Below, in pieces: positions 35,535 to 47,384 of a stretch of DNA of 64,000 bases. A program made the position numbers and the translations under genes. The notes under the pieces are model-generated. The model was not told the origin of the DNA. It did no database searches and saw only the letters and a list, made by a program, of their open reading frames with translations. Within the stretch, counting starts at the first letter, position 1, and the number at the start of each line of letters is the position of its first letter. The stretch is from Scalesia atractyloides (lineage: Eukaryota; Streptophyta; Magnoliopsida; Asterales; Asteraceae), in assembly GCA_947069175.1 (NCBI GenBank), contig CAMTDV010000017.1, positions 34,419,126 to 34,483,125 on the forward strand, written 5' to 3'.

Positions 35535-35549
35535 AGTGGTATCAGAGCC
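35535..35549 (+). other. Element D primer-binding site
   Basis: AGTGGTATCAGAGCC directly after the LTR, matching initiator tRNA-Met. Confidence 0.9.
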
Positions 35550-35784
35550 ATGGATACCTAGTTTGCTGACTTCTACATAAGACACTCTCCATATCTACCC
35601 ATTTCTTCTTCATTTTCTCATTATTTCACAAAATTGATGAATCTACGGTTAAAAATGGCTAATTTTTGAATATGTCATACATAATCACCTAATAACAAAC
35701 CCTTGAAGTTTCAGATCAAAATTCAACCGATTTCATGTCAAAATTCACAAAAAACCATGTTTGACAAACACATTATGTCCAAAC

Positions 35785-36030
35785 TTGATACATAAGTTCG
35801 CCCGAAGTTGTCCAAAAATCATATTTTTGAGTGTTTTAACAACTTCGCGCGAACTTGTGAAGAGTTTTACAAAGGTTTTTCAAGGAACTTGGGACGGAGT
35901 TGTCAAGCCAATACAAGTTCGCCCGAACTTGTTAAAAGTGAGTTTTTCTGAAATTTGTTACAAGTTCGCCCGAACTTGTTGAAAGTGAATTTGGAATTGT
36001 TTTGGTTATACAAGTTCACCCGAACTTGTC
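35785..36030. repeat. Palindrome cluster in element D leader
   Basis: Five imperfect palindromes of the form ACAAGTTCGCCCGAACTTGT occur near 35790, 35838, 35917, 35960 and 36009. Two further copies lie in each LTR (35233, 35268; 41916, 41951). Confidence 0.88.
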
Positions 36031-36094
36031 TGGTTATTAATCAAATTTCAAGTGTTTGTGAGTGTGTTTTTAGATATAGTTTCAATTTGACGAA

Positions 36095-37464
36095 ATGGAT
36101 ATGTATTTTCATAGCGCCTTCGCTATAGCAGCAGCTCAGACATCGAATGCAAATGAAGTAAACCAGATCAACTTGGACAACGAAATGGGGACTTCCGTGA
36201 AGCCACCAAGTTGATGAGTATTGACGATTATGAAAGTTGGCGTGAGAAGTTCGAGGGGACTTCCGTGAAGCCACCCAAGTTGATGAGTATTGACGATTAT
36301 GAAAGTTGGCGTGAGAAGTTCGAGAACTAGGTTCAAGCGAATTTCTTTTATAGCTGGGTTGCAATACAAACTGGATACAGATGGCCAGTTGATGAGCGTG
36401 GTATCGATATTGCTTTATCAAAGTTTACACCTGGAGATAAAGATTTGTACGTGTATGACAAAAAGATGATGAGCTTGTTACAGCAATCGGTTAAAGAAGA
36501 TATCTTGATCTTGCTACCAAAATGCGACAAGGCACATGAATTGTGGAATGCATTACGTGCGAAATATCATGGTAGTACGGATATGCGAAAAAGCAAGAAA
36601 GCTCTCATCAAGAAGGAGTTCGATATTTTTAAGATGATGAAAGGTGAAACAATGAAGCAAATGATAGAGAGTTATTGTCATTTAGTCGTTCAACTAAGAA
36701 GGCACGAGCTTCAAAAGACAGATGAAGAGTTGGTAGACAAGTTGGCAGACGCACTACCTGAGGGGGAGTGGTCTACATACTTGATAGTACTGAAGAATGG
36801 TCCCGGTTATGCTAATTATCGTTTAGCTGATTTCATAGACAAGTTGGAGGGACATGAAATGGAACATTAAAAGATCGCTAAATCAAAGAATGCACATGTT
36901 GTGCAAGATGTTGGATTGTATTATAAAAGTGGGTTTTCTGATACTTCAAGTCCGAAGATACAAACCGCTTTTAGTGCGAATGCAAATTCTTCGAATCATT
37001 CATCTCAAACATCATATCCAAGCTATGACCAGACACCAAACACATCACATTCCAGTTCAAATTCAAATTCTCCATTTTAGAATCAAGCCAATCAGCCGAA
37101 TCATTCCAGTTTCAATCGCAATGTGATTCATTGCAACATTGTAGTCAATTTAAAGAATGTATTCTCTGAGCATGCAGCCAAACAACACATGGCGCTACTT
37201 GCGACTGTACTTGAATCATATGAGAGCTTGGTTGCGGGAAAGATTGGAAACCCGGAAATGACTGTTGAAGATTATGATCAAGTTGATGAAGAACAATTAG
37301 CGCTGATGGATATTAAGTGGTGTATGGCATCGATAATCCGAAGAGTTACAAAGTTTGTAGCACTTAACGGACGAGATATTGGAAACTCAAGCAACAAGCT
37401 GGGATTTGACAAGTCAAAAGTGACATACTTCAAATGTAGATAAAAGGGGCATTTCAAGCATGAA
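36095..37464 (+). pseudogene. Element D Gag (UBN2-type, broken)
   Basis: The start at 36095 reads MDMYFHSAF. Landmarks are MSIDDYESW, KKMMSLLQQSVKEDIL, RAKYHGS, MKQMIESYCHLVVQ and KLEGHE, a copia Gag of the UBN2 type. A zinc knuckle beginning YFKCR follows at 37425, with a stop inside it. A 70-bp tandem duplication at 36186-36326 disrupts the N-terminal part, and stops occur near 36869 and 37078. The region ends at the start of the internal LTR of E. Confidence 0.85.
36186..36326. repeat. 70-bp tandem duplication in element D Gag
   Basis: The block beginning GGGGACTTCCGTGAAGCC and ending GAGAAGTTCGA occurs twice in a row with one extra C in the second copy, which throws the frame out. Confidence 0.92.
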
Positions 37465-37467
37465 TGC

Positions 37468-37869
37468 TGCTGGTGCACATATGTCTATTGCCTACGTCTA
37501 GGACGAGTCTGATGTATATATAGGGTTTCGCAGTGTCAAAAGTTAAACTTTGAAAGTTTTGTTTTAGTTATAGAATTTTCGTACGAAAATTTAGTGCGAA
37601 AATTCCTCTTGTCCCAGTCCCTTTGTGCTATGTTGTCTATAAATAGGTGACTTGGGATGTTAGTCTGTATGCTGTTTTGTTGATCAGAGGCGAAGCCCTG
37701 CTCGAGTCTGTAATCTTTCCAAAGTTGATTAATACAAGATTCAGACGTGTTTAACAGTAATCATCACATTGTAGATTGTTTGTTCACTCGGTTAACAATG
37801 AATTCCGCCTCTGTTAGCTGAGCAAATGTCACTGGAAGCTCACGAATTAGGTCCGATCCTACACTCACA
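37468..37869 (+). repeat. Element E 5' LTR, internal to element D
   Basis: Starts TGCTGGTGCACATATGTCTAT and ends near CTACACTCACA, similar in length and layout to the element D LTR but strongly diverged. A primer-binding site follows at once. No second copy is present in the window. It contains a TTTTCGTACGAAAA palindrome near 37577. Confidence 0.8.
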
Positions 37870-37884
37870 AGTGGTATTAGAGCC
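37870..37884 (+). other. Element E primer-binding site
   Basis: AGTGGTATTAGAGCC, one base different from the element D site. Confidence 0.82.
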
Positions 37885-38154
37885 TTGAGGTCTGATTTGA
37901 GAACAAAGAACCAAGTTTCAGTTGGATTCAACCTTCAAATTTCAAGATTCATCAATTAAAGAACTCTTCTTGTACCTTTTCTTGGAACTTCATCTAGATC
38001 TAAGGGATTTCATGGACAAATTGGACTAGGTTTCTAGTATGATGTGTTAAAATCGATTCTAAACAAATTACTGAAACATACAAACTTAAAATTCATCAAA
38101 ATCATGCTTGAAATTGCTGAAAACGTGAAATTATGAACAAGTGCCTGAAGCAGA

Positions 38155-38315
38155 TAAGTATTTTCGCACGAAATTCTACATCTCGTACGAAAATAAAATG
38201 GTTAAAATCTTTAAAAGTTTAAAGTGTCAGTATTTGAAATTTTCGCACGAAACATTTCGTACGAAATCCAAAGTTACGCACGAAAATCAGTCTCGCATTT
38301 TCGTACGAAAAGTTC
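38155..38315. repeat. TTTTCGTACGAAA palindrome cluster in element E leader
   Basis: Six or so copies of TTCGCACGAA, TTCGTACGAA or close variants lie between 38160 and 38312, in the leader between the primer-binding site and Gag. Confidence 0.85.
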
Positions 38316-38389
38316 TTGTCAATCTTGATTTTCAGTTTACGTTAGGCTAACCAGTTCTAATCTGTTTTCCTGTTAAAAGTATTTTTAAG

Positions 38390-39849
38390 ATGTCAAGTGA
38401 GGACGATTTTCATAACGCATTTGCCACACAAGCTGTCACAACCTCTATAGCAGCTCAGAATATGAACCTCGAAAACGAAATGGGAACCACTACAAAGCCT
38501 CTGAAACTCATGAACATAGAAGACTACGAAAGTTGGAGTGAGAGGTTTAAGAACTGGGTTCAGGCAACAAATTTTAATTGCTGGTTTGCAATCGAGAACA
38601 AGTACCAAGCACCACTTAACGAAGTTGGTCTCGAAAAGACTTTGGCACGTTTGTCTGATGACGAACGAGATAAATACATTAATGAGAAGAAGATGATGAA
38701 TCTTCTACAACAAGCCATAAAGGAAGATATCTTGGTTCTCTTGCAACATGAAGACGATGCTCAGTCATTGTGGCTTGTTTTGCGTTTAAGGGCACAAGGA
38801 AGTACTCAGCTCATAAAGGGAAAGAAAGCGCTTTTGAACAAAGAATTTGAAATTTCAATCTCATTCAAGGCGAAACAATGAAACAGCTCATAGAAAGATA
38901 CTGCCACCTGGTAGTTCAAATGAAGCGAATGGGAATTGTTAAAACCAATGAAGAATTAGTCGATAAATTGGCAGATTCGCTACCTGAAGAAGAATGGGCC
39001 ACATATCTAACAATCCTGAAGAATGGAGCCGAGTATGATAGTCTTAGTTTGCCAAGATTTATCGAGAAATTGGAAGGGCATGAATTGGAGATGCAGAAAA
39101 TGGCAAAAAGCAAAAGGACGAACTTGCAACAGGATGTAGGTCTATACTACAAAGGAAATCCTGATACACCTATTCAGAGCCCAAAGATTCAAACGGCTTT
39201 CAGTGCCAGTTCTAACGCAAGTCCACGTTCAAACCAGTCAAGTGGATTTCAATCATTTACTTTGTTCAATCCAAATATTCCACAAGGGCAACAATCGTCT
39301 CAAAGCTCCAACCAACCACAAAACAATCAATAAAATCAATCCAATTCCAACCAGCGAATACTACAATGTAATATTGCAGTAAATCTTCAGAATGCTCAAG
39401 ACTTCAGCAAACAAACCGCGAAACAACACATGGTGCTACTTGCAACAGTTCTGGAATCTTATGAAAGTCTAGTAGCTGGAAGAATCGGTAATCCGGAAAT
39501 AACAAAAGAAGATTATGACCAAATCGATCCGGAAGAGATGGAATTGATTGATATTATATGGTTCATGGCGTCAGTGGTTCGTAGAGCTCAACGCTTCATG
39601 GAAATTACGGGGAGAGACGATTTGAGAGGTCTTGATGGAAAACTTGGGTTTGATAAATCCAAAGTTACATGCTTTAAATGCAGGGACAAAGGACACTTCA
39701 AGCGTGAATGTCCAAAGTGCGAAGTAAAAGGAAATCATAATCCTTTGGGGATGATTACTACAAGAAGGCAATTTACCATCGACCACAGCCAGAGAAAAGA
39801 ATGGTGCAAATCGAAGACGGACCTTCGAACACAAAAGATAAAGCTCTAG
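38390..39849 (+). pseudogene. Element E Gag (UBN2-type, frameshifted)
   Basis: The start at 38390 gives MSSEDDFHNAF. Landmarks parallel element D: NIEDYESW, KKMMNLLQQAIKEDIL, KQLIERYCHLVVQ, KLEGHE. The frame changes at about 38870, and there is a stop at 39331. An intact CCHC zinc knuckle CFKCRDKGHFKREC lies at about 39670-39715. The downstream frame is broken again before 39800. No DSG protease motif follows, unlike usual copia elements. Confidence 0.87.
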
Positions 39850-39948
39850 TGGTCACACAAGAAGATGAAGGGTTCAACTGGAACAACTTCATTACCAAGA
39901 AAGAAAGTCTTGCTCTCGTAGCCAAAATTATGGAAGAGCCTGAATCAT

Positions 39949-40060
39949 CAGAAGAAGTCTCAGAAGAAGAGATGGAAGAAGTTCTTGCATACTACTTCTG
40001 ATATCATCAGAAGAAGTCTCAGAAGAAGAGATGGAAGAAGTTCTTGCAGACTACTTCTGA
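39949..40060. repeat. 56-bp tandem duplication after element E Gag
   Basis: The block TCAGAAGAAGTCTCAGAAGA to TACTTCTGAT is repeated head to tail and encodes a Glu/Ser-rich stretch (EEVSEEEMEEVL) twice. Confidence 0.9.
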
Positions 40061-40079
40061 TCATCAGCAAAAGAAGAAG

Positions 40080-41690
40080 AATGTCTAAGAGGTACTCCTA
40101 AACCTTATTTGTTTGACACAATTCTTAGAACTTTTGCAGGGAGTTTTGATTCAAGCCACCAAGGTGAAAGCAATGATGTAACAAAAGCAGAATTTGTGGA
40201 AGTAATTGATGTAACCAATCCTGTAACACTGGAGAGCTTAACTGACATTGCTAACAAAGCACTCATGGCCAATACAAAAGAGGTGTAAAAGTGGATTCTG
40301 TAAAGTTTTTACAGACTTTGATTTTGATACATTGATGAACGATGAATCGAATGCTGAAGATGTACAAAATAAGGGGCGCAAGAAGGCCCTAAAGATGTCG
40401 ATGACTCAGATGCGGTTACTGCTAAGCCATTTGCAGCTGTTTCTGATCAACAACTCCTAATTCTGATGCTAGAGCATAATGTTGAAGAGGGAGAGTTTGT
40501 TCACGATTATACTAATGAAGAATTGGCAAAGATGTTTGAGATAGAGCCTGAAGAGTTTGAATTTGATTTCAAGGAGGAGTTAGTGAATATCAACACATTC
40601 GAGCCGAAAGAATACTTCTACAAGCATACTCTTGAAGCTGATGATCATAATAGAGTTAATACTAAAGATGCGTCTGATGAAAGAAGATGATGCTGAAAAG
40701 TATTCTGGAATGAACACTGATAGTTTTCCTACCTTCGAAGAGATGTATGAAGAATTAAATGAAGATCTGTTGAGAAGTAAAGTTGAAGAAAATGTTAGAG
40801 CAGGAAATGTGCCACGAAGAATAACAAAAGAAGAAATTGCTGAAGCGAAAAAGTCATGTTTTAAAGAGGTGCCGAAATAACAAAAGTTTAGACGTCCGCT
40901 TGCATTCTTTACCAGAGACAAAGACAAGTCGTTGGGAGATATATTAAGTTGGGGATGGTTGAAAGAGTTGAATGTTTATGCTATTATACGAGAATTCAGA
41001 GTTCAATACTTCCGACATATAGTAGATCTGAAGACTTTACCATTTTGGGATATAGAAGAATTGGTACAGGCGCGCAATATAAGCTACCAAATGAAGTTTA
41101 ATGATCAAAGGCAGTGGAAGGTGATCAAGTCTGAAGAATTACATGGTTTTAGATACTGGAAGCCGTTCATTCCAAAGCGTCAAATCAAGATCGATAAACA
41201 GACAGGTGAAAAAGATGTGACACTTGTGATGAAAAGGCCTAGAACGATGAAAAATATGCCTTTGATGCCAATCGAACAAGATTTCTATCCGATGTTTAAA
41301 TGGTGGCAAATAGACCCAGAAATATGTGAAGTTGTCATAGTGCTACGTGATGATGATAACTGAGATATTACAAAAGAGATAACAGAAATGATAGAGAGAC
41401 GAAGGATATGGGGTTTATGGCGAACGATCAGATTATTAGACCCTATGTGGCTAGTGAATTGCTTGAAAGAAGACATTCGATGTTTATTCTTCAACAAAAT
41501 CTACTTTGAAAGAAAGAGAAGTTCAAGCGCTACAATTCCAAAGTGTTGGGGGAATCAATTCAGGAAGGATGTGGGAATCAAGCTGGAGAGAGCTTGAAAG
41601 AGAAGAGTTTCTGAAGGAGGAACGGCGACTCGAGAAGATTCATGAAAGGGGTAGAGAGGCTAGACTACGTAGATTTCAATTTATAAAATA
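40080..41690 (+). pseudogene. Non-pol ORF of element D/E, function unknown
   Basis: A second coding region lies where copia pol should be, in several frames with stops. The best-kept part (40932-41363) reads LKELNVYAIIREF near its start, then RYWKPFIPKRQ, VKRP-like KRPRTMKNMPLMPIEQDF and MFKWWQIDPE; DPMWLVNCLKEDIRCLFFNKI follows in another frame near 41440. The upstream part is acidic. No reverse transcriptase, integrase or protease motif is present. From memory, similar ORFs occur widely in Asteraceae copia-like repeats; the function is not known to me. Confidence 0.65.
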
Positions 41691-41805
41691 GGCACCCCTA
41701 CTGACCAAACGCCGATTCCGAAACAAAAAAGAAGGAAAAAGCCCTACAAGATATCTTCGGAAGAGGTTGAAGAGTTTGAAGACTGATCAAGACTACAACA
41801 ATATC

Positions 41806-41816
41806 CAAGGGGGGTC
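41806..41816 (+). other. Element D polypurine tract
   Basis: The purine-rich run AAGGGGGG in the context CCAAGGGGGGTC directly before the 3' LTR. Confidence 0.75.
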
Positions 41817-42211
41817 TGTTGGTGCATAATGTCTATCGTCTAAGTCTTGGATCGAGTCTGTATCGTATAGGGTTTGATTTGTTAGATTTCAATGTATTTA
41901 TGATGTTTTGAGACAAGTTCGCCCGAACTTGTAAGTGGATTGGACAAGTTCGACCGAACTTGGCCAAGTCACAATCCAGGGGAACTTGTATCTCTATATA
42001 TAGTAGCCTCAGGATCTCTCATTTGTAAGTTTGCAACTTTTGAGGCGAAGCTCTGTCAGTTTGGTGTCTTGGATTGTAAACACATTTGGACTAATAAACT
42101 GACGTTTAAACAGTAATTCTTGTGTATTTGTCACTAATCACATAATTTCAGCTTACGATGACATAGATACAAACTTAGGTTCCGTGACAAGTGGATGGAG
42201 CGATCCTAACA
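41817..42211 (+). repeat. Element D 3' LTR
   Basis: Starts TGTTGGTGCATAATG and ends CCTAACA. Nearly identical to 35141-35534, and followed by ATTCC. Confidence 0.92.
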
Positions 42212-42216
42212 ATTCC

Positions 42217-44430
42217 GAGTCGAACACCTCCTTAGCGATACACAATCCCCGTTCCTCCTTCCACCGTATACGCGAGCTGGTCAAGTCAAGACAAAACAGT
42301 CGGTCCAACTTTTCCAGCCTTGCAACGCGGACACCGCCTCACAATATGCGAGGCCTACTTCTCCATCTCTCGTGACTCGCAAACACTGTATAACTTTCCA
42401 TAATTTGCAATTTAACTCCCTCTACTTCATTAGATGTTCCAGGTTCTTCGTTCCTTGGTCGTCAAAATTCTTCTTTTTTTTGCTCCTTTTTCATACCAGG
42501 ACCTGCAATTGCACAAATTAATAAAATAGAAACCAAACATGCAAAAATGACCTTAAACTATCAAAAATTGTACAAATTTCATGGAATAAATGCATATGTT
42601 CTACAACACATCAAACATCCCCACACTTGAACTTTTATTGTCCTCGAAAAAACTACAATAGAATCATAACTAGGAAAGATGGTTTCAAAAACTTTAAGTT
42701 ACTTAATTAATGATGTAAACACATATTAACCACGATTGTCAGTATTATTATACACTTAAACCCGACCACGAACCTATCAAGCCCTATTCATTCTTAGCTT
42801 TATGTTCAAGTTTACAATCAATCTAAAGGTCTCACACTAAGAATCCATAGATCCACCTAATATCGTATCAAGCTTTAAGGAATAAGTTTAAAGCGTATAG
42901 ATTTACCAACCACTGCAAATAAAAACCTACATGTATTTTGAATTAAACATTCTATGGAATTAATGGATGATGGTTTATTTATATTCTCGTATATAGCTTT
43001 CACTCAGTGATGTTTCAATCACGCTGCAACCCAACATGTGACACTTAGCAAATATAATATGTTTAATAACTTTCTCCTAGTGGTGTTTCAACTAAGTTGC
43101 AGTTCAGTGTGTGATACATAGGGTTTTTAATTCTATTACATTTTTAAGCACTTAATTATAATGATGATATATGATGGAATTTTTCTCGGGCGCCATCAGA
43201 TCCAGATTTATTTTCATAGAAAGGAAAAGGTGTGCCACTTAATTCGAAAGACTTATATGTTTTTAAACTTGTATTAGTACCTCTAAATTGGTTGAGCGTA
43301 CTAGTGATTCCAGAAAAATACGTTTTTTTATCCATTTTTATCTCAGAGCTAAAAAATTTTGAAAACAAAAAAACCCAACTGTACTAATATTTTCTATTTA
43401 ATTACAAAAAATTCTGGAACATTTTTTATTTTTCTAATTTTTTGGACTTTTAAAATTCTTATTTCTTTATGGATTTTTATAAAATTTTCAACTCAAACTA
43501 CCTAAAACATAGTTTCGCATCCCCACACTTAAATCTCACATTGCCCTTAATGTGGATGGAAAAACTACTAATTAAAATAAAAACCTAAAAATAATATGCA
43601 AATTAAAATAAAAAGACAACAATTTGTAAGGACTTAACTACTTAGGATAAAAATTAGTGCCAGCTGCGCATGTCTTCATTCCAAACCATACACGATCGTA
43701 TAGCATTTCATTCGCGATTGCTTGAATAGTTGAGGTTGCCTTTGCATAATGATAAACAACTTTGCATCCTCGCCGAATGGAGATTTAGTACGGACGAGTA
43801 AAACAAATTTGCACAAGTAAAAAACAAACAAACCCAAGTATAATATCTACTAAAATAAAATAGTACCGACTCAAAACCAACTGACACGGATTAACATGGA
43901 CTTGACATGACTCAAAATACATAAAACCACATGAATATACAAGGAAATGCGTACTAGAACGATTTTTGGCATATGGAATTGAATAAACAGGCGAAAAGTC
44001 ACTTTAGGCTATCAGGTATAGGCTCGCATATCACGAACAAAACCCACACAAGCCCTTGCGATATGCTAAAGCTGTTGTTAACTTTTGACGTTGACCTGAC
44101 CACCAAGCACATCGTGAAGACTAAACCATCTCCCCTCGTGATATGCGAGGGGACACATTGACTGGATATTTTGACCAAAATGCTAGCGATATGCGAGGAG
44201 GCATTTTCCACATAAAGTTTATTATGTTGTATATTTTTCCGAATTTCACCAAAAATCCCATTTTCTCACATTATCTTCATCTAAACGCCTCGAAAACTAC
44301 CGAAAATTCACAGGCATGTTCCCAATCACCTGTAGCTCTGTTTTTTTCAAGATATTACATCTAGAAACCTGCGAATCCCTGCAAAACAAATGCGAAACAA
44401 AAAACGCAAAGCGAAAAACACAAAAATAAA
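42217..44430. other. Repeat-like non-coding sequence, possibly old gypsy LTR
   Basis: No gene. CATCCCCACACTTGAA (42606) and CATCCCCACACTTAAA (43518), plus several GATATGCGAG/CTCGCATATC motifs (near 42350, 44020, 44060, 44140, 44188), recall the long terminal regions of Athila-type elements. The class call is weak. It probably joins 33900-35135 across element D. Confidence 0.4.
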
Positions 44431-44436
44431 CACGCA

Positions 44437-46190
44437 AAATTTTACAAGTTTTCTTGGTGAAAAATGAGCCATAACCTTTGTCAATCATTTGGGAAACACT
44501 GAACAAGTTGAACTTTAGATTATCATAAGATAGACATTTTCAATTTTTATCTTACTAGCTTGGACAGTTCCCGAACCCAACACTTTACCTTTTGAGTCAT
44601 TTCCAAAAGATATATCACTTCTTCGATGTGCATATAAATTGTGAGTAGGGCTTTGCATCCAGTCATGTGCCTGGAGCCTCCACTATCCACATACCATAGG
44701 TTATCAAGGCATGTAGGAGCTCCTTTAATGGAAACCATTAATGCACAATCACAATCACATTCAGTGGAATTCCAGGGATCATGACTTTTTACACTTTCTT
44801 CATCAACCTTTTCATAAACAAGTGTTTATACTAGATTGTTTGCATTCACCACATCAAGATTTTGATCTTCACCATCAGTGATTTCTTCTTTGGGATCACT
44901 TTTCCCTACACTAGATTTAAGTGCCATAAAACAAGAATTCATAAATTCATCAATAGGTTTTGCCATAAGGGCAAAAATTTTATCTAAGAGATCCTCACGC
45001 AAGCTACTCTAATCAACAAAGCCTTGTGTGAAAAAACTTTGTTGTTTGGCCTCTGCAGGTGTAGGGGCTAGAGTAACTTGAGTTGCTTGAATTTGTGAAA
45101 CTGGCACTTAAACATATTGGACTTGAGGAACAATTGCTTGAACATATTGCACAGGGACTTGGTTTAAAGATTGAGCAACATGAGTAGTGTTTTGAACATT
45201 TGTTCTAGGGGTATTTCGGTAATTTGATACAAGTGTTGTCGATTGCTAGATTGAGGTCTTTGATTTGGATAGGTTATCATTGGTAGTGTTACTTGTATGA
45301 ATCCTATACTCCCTAGCAAAATGACCCAATCTTTTACACTTAAAATATTTTGGATAAGCTCTCTTTCAGAAACTTTTCCAGAATCCTGAAGCTTCTTCTT
45401 TTGGATAAGCTCTCTTTGAAAGATTAAGAGCAACTAATAAAGCTGATTCAACGTTATGTCCTTGAACCCTGGTGTGGTTCTCATAACAATAGTAATTGTG
45501 TCCCATTTTTCAAGAAATGACCTAAGAAACCTATTACTCAAAGTGGAATTGGAAAACTCTTTGTTAACGAACTTTAATTCACTTATCAAACAAGTAAATC
45601 TTTCAAACTGTTGTGTTATGGTCTTTCCCTAACTTGACTGAAGGTCTCATACTGTTGGTTAAGAATTTCGTGGGTGTTTTCGATCACATCCTTTATTCCA
45701 CCGAATTGTTCTTTTAAAGCATCCCACAACTCTTTTACACTATTACAGTGTAATTGGCCAGATAGATTTCGTTAGGTAGAGCCATTACAACAATACTGAA
45801 TGCTTTCGCATCTAACTCAAACTTTTAATAATCTTGCTAATAATAGTTTTCTTGTTTATTTGTTCTTTTGAACAATTAGATTTTTCAGTACTTGGTGCCA
45901 TTGGAACATGTGGTTCGAACATAACGGACTTCCAACATCCAGTGTTCTGTTGAGCTAGTACATGAGTCATTCGATTTTGCCAGATATAGTATTCTGATCT
46001 GACAGCATTGGAGGCTTGTTACTAAAACCAGTGTTGTAGGGATTGTGATTGTTTTAAGACATCCTTTTGATATTTTTGTGAAAAACACTGTATCGTTCAA
46101 AGGCTTTGTGATACTTTGACTCAATAATTCGATAAAACGAACAACTGGTTATCAATTATGTGAGCCGGTCATTTTGTATTAAACAGATTG
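44437..46190 (-). pseudogene. Element F Gag-protease fragment (broken)
   Basis: Minus-strand pieces include an N-terminal Gag region near 46124-45885, a zinc knuckle CKRLGHFAR near 45330, the protease WYVDSGGSRHMTG near 44690 (active site DSG) and FSVSQMIDKGYGSFF near 44480, a conserved copia segment between protease and integrase. Many stops and frameshifts are present. Confidence 0.78.
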
Positions 46191-46228
46191 TGAAATCAGA
46201 TTTAATGTGACCAAGCTTTGATACGCAT

Positions 46229-46813
46229 TGTTAGGATATGAGTTTTAACTTGTGTGTGTTTTGGTGTGTGAAATGATGAAGTGTTGGTTTAGCGATGAAT
46301 TATGAATGATAATAAAATGAATGCAGCGGAATTAAACATAAACACAAGCATGGAAGGTAATCATAATGTTTTCCATTCAATAATCAAAATATTGGATATT
46401 ACAATTATGATTTTCACTCCCTCTCAGCCTGATCATTTAGTTTTCCTTCCGTACCAAAGGAATGCATGTGATAGTGATAACTAGATCTCTAACATGTGAG
46501 ATCTATATATATATATGTATATAATATATATATATATATATAAGGTACAAACATCTATTAGCAATCAGGACAGACATCACCCTGATAGCAACATCTAACA
46601 TTCCTAACAGAAAAGATTCCACTGATGTTTCCTACAAATGTTAAAAACATCTGATAGAACCTAATATCTGCTCTAAGACACACAAACACTGTTATACAAA
46701 CAATTATTCTATTAGTTGACCCTTGTTCTTTAAACCTTTGTTTGGTATTCTTCAATAGTGTTTTAACCTTCAATAGCCTTTGGCCTTGAACAAACTTTTG
46801 TTTTTCTCCAACA
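46229..46813 (-). repeat. Element F 5' LTR (585 bp)
   Basis: Minus-strand ends TGTTGGAGAAAAAC and ATATCCTAACA, the typical TG...CA copia LTR form. Next to it the minus strand reads GCGTATCAAAGC, a plausible primer-binding site. Contains an AT run at 46505-46543. Confidence 0.75.
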
Positions 46814-47384
46814 GTGCTTTCATGTCTTCAATAGATCTTTGAGTTCTTCAACAGATGTTCTGTTAGTGTTCAAAATTCACTATCTTTGGAAGGAGATGAA
46901 GATCAAAGCTTGCTTATTTCTTGATTAGAAAAACATGTTTTATTTTTGCAATCATCTATTCTTTTGTAGGTCCAACAAATAGCTTTCAATACTTTCTGCT
47001 ATTTTTTCCTTCAATACCTCTTTAGTACCCTAGAATCGATCCTCAAAAACACAGTTGTTGCGATCATTAAATAAGTAGAATTAGGTTTCCTCGCTCAGGC
47101 TCTAACGGACCATATAAGTGATGTAATATGGCCATAACGTGTGGTCATAGGCTAGTCAAAGGCGTTGCATTTATTCTGGAATACTTTGTACGAGGTTGGC
47201 CTTACAAACCACATTGGGATTCTCTCTATGCTCATAAGGATCAAACTATGACCAAAAATTAACTATTTTCAACTTCTTTTCCCCTCGCGCTCGCATCCTC
47301 ATTTCTTCCATTATTCGCTTCCAACTTTCGATTTTACTTGCAATTCACAATTAAACCAATTAGGCATCCAAAATAATCAATTTA
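46814..47384. other. Non-coding stretch between elements F and G
   Basis: No gene or clear element ends recognised. Several ATGTCTTCAATAG or TTCAACAG-type short repeats lie near 46820-46865. Confidence 0.45.

Larger units (their letters stand above)
35141..42211 (+). mobile_element. Element D/E: copia-like, gag-only chimeric LTR element
   Basis: LTRs of 394 and 395 bp (35141-35534, 41817-42211) are flanked by the exact 5-bp duplication ATTCC (35136-35140, 42212-42216). Inside are a primer-binding site and a first Gag (36095-37464). Then a different but related LTR (37468-37869) appears with its own primer-binding site and a second Gag (38390-39849). A non-pol ORF region (40080-41690) and a polypurine tract end the element. 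There is no integrase, reverse transcriptase or RNase H. It probably depends on a partner for transposition (inference). Confidence 0.87.
44431..46813 (-). mobile_element. Element F: truncated Ty1/copia element
   Basis: The 5' LTR (46229-46813, minus) is followed by Gag and the start of protease reading toward lower coordinates. It ends abruptly near 44431, so integrase, reverse transcriptase and the 3' LTR are missing. The left junction abuts the older repeat sequence. Confidence 0.78.

Noticed and set aside
35785..36030. Heat-shock elements in the TTCGnnCGAA palindromes
   Set aside because: Canonical heat-shock elements have two bases between TTC and GAA; here there are four.
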